From JAZLIT01 sp045617525 (GTDB taxonomy: Bacteria; Bacillota; Bacilli; Bacillales_A; Planococcaceae), in the NCBI GenBank assembly GCA_045617525.1, contig JAZLIT010000108.1:1-9547 (forward strand): DNA of 9,547 nucleotides, read 5' to 3'. This document shows, piece after piece, positions 5,840-9,547 of the stretch. Positions within the stretch are counted from its first letter, which is position 1, and each line of letters opens with the position of its first letter. The position numbers and the translations under genes are program-made. Under the pieces are notes generated by a model. It saw only the letters and a list, made by a program, of their open reading frames with translations. It searched no databases and was not told the DNA's origin.

Positions 5840-5846
5840 CATACGT

Positions 5847-6452
5847 TTGAAGAAATTTATTTATCCTTTCGTCATTGGTGTTGCGCTTTTTGTCACGGGA
5901 TGTTATGAAGAAAAGGAAGAAAAAAGTGATTCATCAAATGGCACGGAGCAATCAGAAGAGTTAACAATCATCAAGACATACGACACAGAACTTGGAAAGC
6001 TTGAAGCCTATTATATAAACGAGGAAATAGACGAAGCATACGAGAAAAATGATATTGGGTTAACAATTACTTCGGTTGAATATGGTAAGGTACTTATTAA
6101 CGAAATTAATCGTAGCACATATAAAAAAGCAGCAGATACAGACGGAAATAATACGTACATTAAAGTAGGTGTTGAATTAAATGCTGAAAAAGACGCATAT
6201 GAAAAAGACGCTATAACATTTTACATTTATCAAGCAGGGATAGATGTGAAAGGTAAGGATGTGCAGGCAGACTCTACGTATAGTGACAAAGTCTATCTAA
6301 GTAACGGAAAAATAGAGGAATTGGATCAAGGTTACTTATATTTTATCGTCGATGCCACTATGCCATTCACTTCGCTAAAATTGAACGTCCCAGCACCGTT
6401 TAAAGGCGGCTTATCAATTTCCGACGATTATAAATTCGAACTTGAATTATAA
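5847..6452 (+). CDS. Small lipoprotein, possible DUF4352-like fold
   Basis: This 201-residue protein starts at TTG with a lipoprotein signal peptide: KK, a hydrophobic core, and lipobox VTGC with the lipidated cysteine at residue 19. An acidic, Ser/Glu-rich linker follows (YEEKEEKSDSSNGTEQSEE). The rest (about 60-201) is beta-rich: GLTITSVEYGKV, then NNTYIKVGVELNAE, ITFYIYQAG, QGYLYFIVDA and LKLNVPAPFKGG. That order resembles the Ig-like DUF4352 domain found in many Bacillus lipoproteins, but I am not sure of the family. It should sit on the outer face of the cytoplasmic membrane. It is transcribed alone, divergent from the flavoprotein and convergent with the regulator gene, between its own promoter and a terminator. 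No catalytic motif is visible. Confidence 0.82.
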   Translation: MKKFIYPFVIGVALFVTGCYEEKEEKSDSSNGTEQSEELTIIKTYDTELGKLEAYYINEEIDEAYEKNDIGLTITSVEYGKVLINEINRSTYKKAADTDGNNTYIKVGVELNAEKDAYEKDAITFYIYQAGIDVKGKDVQADSTYSDKVYLSNGKIEELDQGYLYFIVDATMPFTSLKLNVPAPFKGGLSISDDYKFELEL

Positions 6453-6457
6453 GGATA

Positions 6458-6493
6458 AAGAGCTTGGGGCGATATGCACCCAAGCTCTTCTTT
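6458..6493. terminator. Terminator between convergent lipoprotein and regulator genes
   Basis: A perfect 11-bp stem (AAGAGCTTGGG at 6458-6468, CCCAAGCTCTT at 6479-6489) with a 10-base loop starts 6 bases past the lipoprotein stop. A broken T-tract (CTTTATT) follows on the plus strand; on the minus strand the stem ends in CTCTTTAT, so it can probably also serve the regulator gene. Confidence 0.8.
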
Positions 6494-6531
6494 ATTAAAC
6501 CTTTAACTGAATCTAAAAATCGAATTGACTT

Positions 6532-7989
6532 TTACACCCATTCCCCCCGATACTCCCTCGGCGTGATGCCCTTCCATGCTTTGAACGTCTTACTAAAATA
6601 ATTTGGGTCGGCAAAGCCACAGCAAGCAGCGATATCATGAATTGGTCGCGACTCATCCTTTAGCTGCTCACTCGCCCGCTCAATGCGCACGCGCTGCATA
6701 TATTTCTTTAAATGAACTCCCTCTTCTTTTGCAAATAGGCTGCTTAAATAATTACTGCTAATGCCAAGCGTATAGGCAATTGACGTGAGCGACAAATCGG
6801 CTTCGTGCAATCGATTGCGAATGATTTCCTTCGCTAAGGTCGGGTAGCTCTTTTGCTCCTTCAAGCGTAACGACTTCACCGTTTCAATTAGGGACTCGGT
6901 AAAATGAATAATTTCATTGATGATCGTAAATAAAATCGGGTGCTCGATAATGAGACGAAAAAGCTTGCGATAAGCCGCTTCTAGCTGTTCATATAAGCCG
7001 AGCTGGTAGCTTAGCATAAACCGACGCACTTGCGCCAAAATACTCGTTAAGTGAACGCGAACATCCTCCTGCTCATAATATTGCTTTTGAATCGGCAGTA
7101 GTAATTGCTTGAATTGCTCGATATCTAGCTGCTCTAGGCTGGTGATGACTTCCTGCTGTTGCTGCGGTGAAAGGAGCGGATCAAAGGAAACAGGCGTGAC
7201 CGTTTTCGACGTATAAAATAAGTGACCAAAGCCGACGTAAAAGCATTGCTCAAGCGCCTTTTCTGCGCTGACATAGCAGTTTTTTAATGAGGCTGGCTGT
7301 TCATCGTAAATGCTTATATTTAAGTCTACTTGTTGTTCCTGCTGCCACTGTTTTTGCAACATGCGAATATCTTTTTCGACCGTGTTTTCTGGAAATAAAC
7401 AAACGAGCCAATTGGAAAACGGATAGACGTCAACATGCAAAAATGCAATCGAGTCTTGTAGCCAGTCGTACAATGCTGCAAGGCTATTCGTTTGGGCTGG
7501 CTCAATCAGTGTAAACACTTTATCCGTCATATGCTTGCCCCAAAATAACTGCAAATAAAAGGCGTCCTTATTTTTGCGTTGGCCCTCTTCCTCAACGTCC
7601 TTGAAAGAACTAGCACGCTCAAGTGACCTTGTACTCTTTTGCTGCGTAATTTTCCGCATAAATTGCTCTAAATCAATCGGCTTTGTCCAAAGTGCCTTTG
7701 CATGAATATCAATTGCTTTTAGCGCATTTTGATAAAGTGAATCGGACGTCATAGCAAACACATGACAGCTCGTCTGCTGCAGTAGCGTATAAATCGTCGT
7801 ATGCTGGCGAGGCGGCAGCAGGTCAATGTTGATTAATAGAATGTCGGGACAAAATGTATGCATTTTCGTAATCGTATCAGTTGCAGTAGTACTAAATTCA
7901 AACGCTAAATCCCCCGCTAAATACGTTTGTAAATACCAACGTATACCAATCAACTCTTGCATATTACGGTCTACTAGCAATATTTTCAT
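6532..7989 (-). CDS. YesN/AraC-type response regulator with degenerate receiver
   Basis: This 485-residue regulator has three parts. Residues 1-115 form a CheY-like receiver fold; the conserved Thr (AMTSD, Thr81) and Lys (TKPID, Lys103) are present, but the acidic pair is reduced to Asp7-Arg8 and the phosphoacceptor position reads ILLINID, with Asn54 where Asp is expected (Asp56 two residues on). A middle region (about 140-380), after a charged linker, resembles the poorly conserved central domain of YesN-type regulators (SAEKALEQCFYVG). Residues about 385-485 are an AraC/XylS DNA-binding domain with two helix-turn-helix units (SLTSIAYTLGISSNYLSSLF, 400-419; HDIAACCGFADPNYFSKTFK, 451-470) and the ending GITPREYR. 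ATG at 7989 is preceded by AGGGAG at 6-base spacing. No histidine kinase gene is adjacent. Being divergent from the lyase gene, it is a candidate regulator of it. Confidence 0.88.
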   Translation of the reverse strand: MKILLVDRNMQELIGIRWYLQTYLAGDLAFEFSTTATDTITKMHTFCPDILLINIDLLPPRQHTTIYTLLQQTSCHVFAMTSDSLYQNALKAIDIHAKALWTKPIDLEQFMRKITQQKSTRSLERASSFKDVEEEGQRKNKDAFYLQLFWGKHMTDKVFTLIEPAQTNSLAALYDWLQDSIAFLHVDVYPFSNWLVCLFPENTVEKDIRMLQKQWQQEQQVDLNISIYDEQPASLKNCYVSAEKALEQCFYVGFGHLFYTSKTVTPVSFDPLLSPQQQQEVITSLEQLDIEQFKQLLLPIQKQYYEQEDVRVHLTSILAQVRRFMLSYQLGLYEQLEAAYRKLFRLIIEHPILFTIINEIIHFTESLIETVKSLRLKEQKSYPTLAKEIIRNRLHEADLSLTSIAYTLGISSNYLSSLFAKEEGVHLKKYMQRVRIERASEQLKDESRPIHDIAACCGFADPNYFSKTFKAWKGITPREYRGEWV

Positions 7990-8141
7990 ATTCTGCTCCC
8001 TAATGTAGATTTTTCCTCACTTAAGTATGATTTTATCATTCTTCCGAAGTTTATTCCTATTAAAATATTCAATTTTCTATATTTCCAAAGTTCAATAACA
8101 ATTACGATAGTCTTAACAAACATAGAAAAGGTGAGCGAAAT
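7990..8141. promoter_or_regulatory. Divergent control region between regulator and ammonia-lyase genes
   Basis: These 152 AT-rich bases must hold both promoters. A dyad ATGAT-TTT-ATCAT lies at 8027-8039, directly after TTAAGTATGA (8021-8030), a 10-mer also present in both copies of the 26-base repeat. TACGAT at 8103-8108 is a possible -10 for the lyase gene, without a good -35. A ribosome binding site AAGGTGAG precedes the lyase ATG. No HutP-type RNA hairpin leader was recognised. Confidence 0.4.
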
Positions 8142-9547
8142 ATGACAGTAATCTTTTTAGATGGTGAAACGTTAACGAGGCAACAAGTGGAAGCAATTAG
8201 TAAAGGCACGGCAACGGTTGCTTTATCTGAGGAAAGTAAGCAACGTGTGCTCACAAGTCGCGAACGCATTGAAAGGCAGCTACAAAACGGTGCAGTCATT
8301 TACGGCGTGAATACTGGCTTCGGGGAGCTATCACGCATTCGTATTGCAGACGAGGATATCGAGTTACTGCAGCTTAATTTATTGCGCTCGGACGGCATGG
8401 GTGTTGGTGTACCGTTTGATAAAGAAATCGTCCGAGCGATGATGGTGCTCCGTGCGAATGCGTTAGTTCGGGGTTTTTCAGGTATTCGTTTAGAGACGCT
8501 TGAACTACTGTTAGCGCTTATTAATGAAGGGGTGACGCCGGTTGTCCCTTCGCAAGGTTCAGTTGGGGCAAGTGGTGACTTAGCGCCTCTTTCGCATCTA
8601 GCACTCGTGTTAGTCGGCGAAGGAAAAGCGGCGTTTCTCGGGGAGGTACTGCCAGGTGCTGAGGCGTTACAACGAGCCGGACTACAGCCTGTTGTGTTAC
8701 AAGCCAAAGAAGGATTGGCACTCGTGAATGGAACGCAGGCGATGGGTGCACTCGGTGTCGTGACGTTAAATGAAGTCGAGCGAATTGGTGTTGCGTGTGA
8801 TATGTCGGCAAGCTTAACGATGGAGGCGTTGCAAGGCATAATTGATGCGTTTGATGCGGAGTTACTTGCGGTGCGCCCTCATCCTGAAATTCAAGTGGTT
8901 GGCGCACGCATCCGACATTTTTTAGAAGGAAGTAAGCGTATCACAAGGCAAGGTGTACTGCGCATGCAAGATGCGTATTCAATTCGTTGCATTCCTCAAG
9001 TGCATGCAGCAAGCTGGCAAACATTTGCACATGCGGAAAATATCGTCCATATCGAGGCGAATGCAACGACAGATAACCCCGTGGTACTCGAGCGCGGCGA
9101 TGTGTTATCTGGCGGGCATTTCCACGGGCAGCCGATAGCATTTGCGATGGATTTCTTAAAGTTTGGTGTTTGCGAATGGGCAAATATTTCAGAGCGTCGT
9201 ACAGAGCGTATGGTTAACCCTCATTTAAACAACGGTTTGCCACCGTTTTTAGCAGTGAAACCAGGCATTGAGTGCGGTTTAATGATTGCACAGTACACAG
9301 CGGCTTCGCTCGTCTCTGAAAATAAAGTGCTCGCCCACCCTTCCTGCGTCGATTCGATACCTACTTCTGGTAACCAGGAAGATCATGTCAGTATGGGGAC
9401 GACTTCCGCACGCCAAGTTAGGCAAATTACGCATAACGCTGCAAAAGTCATTGCGATTGAATTTATCTGTGCCTCCCAAGCAATTTATTTAACTGGCTGC
9501 GAGGACGACTTAGCCCCGCGTACTCGAAAGTTTCTCGACGTCGTGCG
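8142..9547 (+). CDS. hutH: Histidine ammonia-lyase family protein (partial, runs off the window)
   Basis: An open frame from ATG 8142 (AAGGTGAG about 6 bases upstream) runs uninterrupted to the window edge: 468 codons of a family usually about 505-510 long. HutH deaminates L-histidine to urocanate and ammonia, the first step of histidine utilisation. Visible marks are the MIO-forming Ala143-Ser144-Gly145 in GASGDLAPLSH, Tyr54 (IYGVNTGFG), Asn196 (LVNGTQAM), Gln276, Tyr279 and Arg282 (MQDAYSIRC), Phe327 and Glu413 (NQEDHVSM). Two positions differ from typical HutH: the usual NLxxSHA-G reads NLLRSDGMG (Asp84 for the active-site His), and GGNFHGQP reads GGHFHGQP (His326 for Asn). The fold and MIO chemistry are well supported; histidine as the substrate is less certain because of these changes. 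No hutP gene precedes it; an AraC-type regulator is divergent. Sampled GC is high (35 of 60 at 8641-8700). Confidence 0.9.
   Translation, partial: MTVIFLDGETLTRQQVEAISKGTATVALSEESKQRVLTSRERIERQLQNGAVIYGVNTGFGELSRIRIADEDIELLQLNLLRSDGMGVGVPFDKEIVRAMMVLRANALVRGFSGIRLETLELLLALINEGVTPVVPSQGSVGASGDLAPLSHLALVLVGEGKAAFLGEVLPGAEALQRAGLQPVVLQAKEGLALVNGTQAMGALGVVTLNEVERIGVACDMSASLTMEALQGIIDAFDAELLAVRPHPEIQVVGARIRHFLEGSKRITRQGVLRMQDAYSIRCIPQVHAASWQTFAHAENIVHIEANATTDNPVVLERGDVLSGGHFHGQPIAFAMDFLKFGVCEWANISERRTERMVNPHLNNGLPPFLAVKPGIECGLMIAQYTAASLVSENKVLAHPSCVDSIPTSGNQEDHVSMGTTSARQVRQITHNAAKVIAIEFICASQAIYLTGCEDDLAPRTRKFLDVV

Larger units (their letters stand above)
5544..5846. other. Intergenic region between the divergent flavoprotein and lipoprotein genes
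   Basis: These 303 AT-rich bases hold the flavoprotein ribosome binding site, a 26-codon minus-strand frame (5587-5667), the second copy of the 26-base repeat, a small GAGA-TT-TCTC dyad (5700-5709) and, at the right end, the lipoprotein promoter and ribosome binding site. No clear promoter for the flavoprotein gene was found: TATGAT at 5667-5662 (minus) resembles a -10 element but has no good -35. Confidence 0.5.

Noticed and set aside
5790..5846. Longer N-terminus for the lipoprotein
   Set aside because: It would translate through the TATAAT box and the ribosome binding site, and would bury the signal peptide behind extra residues.
8300..8907. Two long minus-strand open frames (179 and 128 codons)
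   Set aside because: They lie opposite the clearly coding HutH-like frame. Their low-complexity, Ser/Pro/Thr- or His-rich composition is typical of antisense shadows of a GC-richer gene.
9540..9547. Truncated or broken hutH
   Set aside because: The frame is open to the last base; the missing end is due to the window edge, not to a stop or frameshift.

Overview
The window looks like chromosomal DNA of a low-to-moderate GC Gram-positive bacterium of the Bacillales, most like the Lysinibacillus/Solibacillus (Planococcaceae) side of the group. The grounds are a SigM-YhdL type ECF sigma/anti-sigma operon, strong purine-rich ribosome binding sites, frequent TTG and GTG starts, a Bacillus-style lipoprotein and Bacillus-like protein sequences. 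This placement is inference; no rRNA or other marker gene is present.

Layout. (1) Bases 1-31 hold a terminator for a gene to the left. (2) Bases 92-2195, minus strand, are a four-gene operon: ECF sigma factor (sigM-like), YhdL-like membrane anti-sigma factor, and two small three-helix membrane proteins. The first three genes overlap end to start, as expected for a sigma factor held at the membrane and released under envelope stress. (3) Bases 2431-3399, plus strand, encode a membrane-anchored alpha/beta hydrolase that ends at a bidirectional terminator. (4) Bases 3483-5543, minus strand, are visibly more AT-rich and hold an EamA/DMT-family exporter and a thioredoxin-reductase-like flavoprotein with a CPYC motif. 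A 26-base sequence occurs upstream of each of these two genes in the same orientation (22 of 26 identical), so the flavoprotein gene lies between direct repeats. A perfect 13-bp inverted repeat and a GC-rich hairpin also lie between them. (5) Bases 5847-6452, plus strand, encode a small lipoprotein ending at a bidirectional terminator. (6) Bases 6532-7989, minus strand, encode a YesN/AraC-type response regulator whose receiver lacks the normal phosphoacceptor. (7) From 8142 to the window edge, plus strand, runs an uninterrupted histidine ammonia-lyase family gene, cut only by the end of the window.

The most interesting parts are two. One is the divergent pair of an apparently phosphorylation-independent AraC regulator and a HutH-like lyase with two unusual active-site residues. 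The other is the AT-rich exporter/flavoprotein pair with its shared upstream repeat, which could be a small efflux-plus-redox detoxification module, possibly acquired. No tRNA, rRNA, CRISPR array or recognisable transposase is seen.
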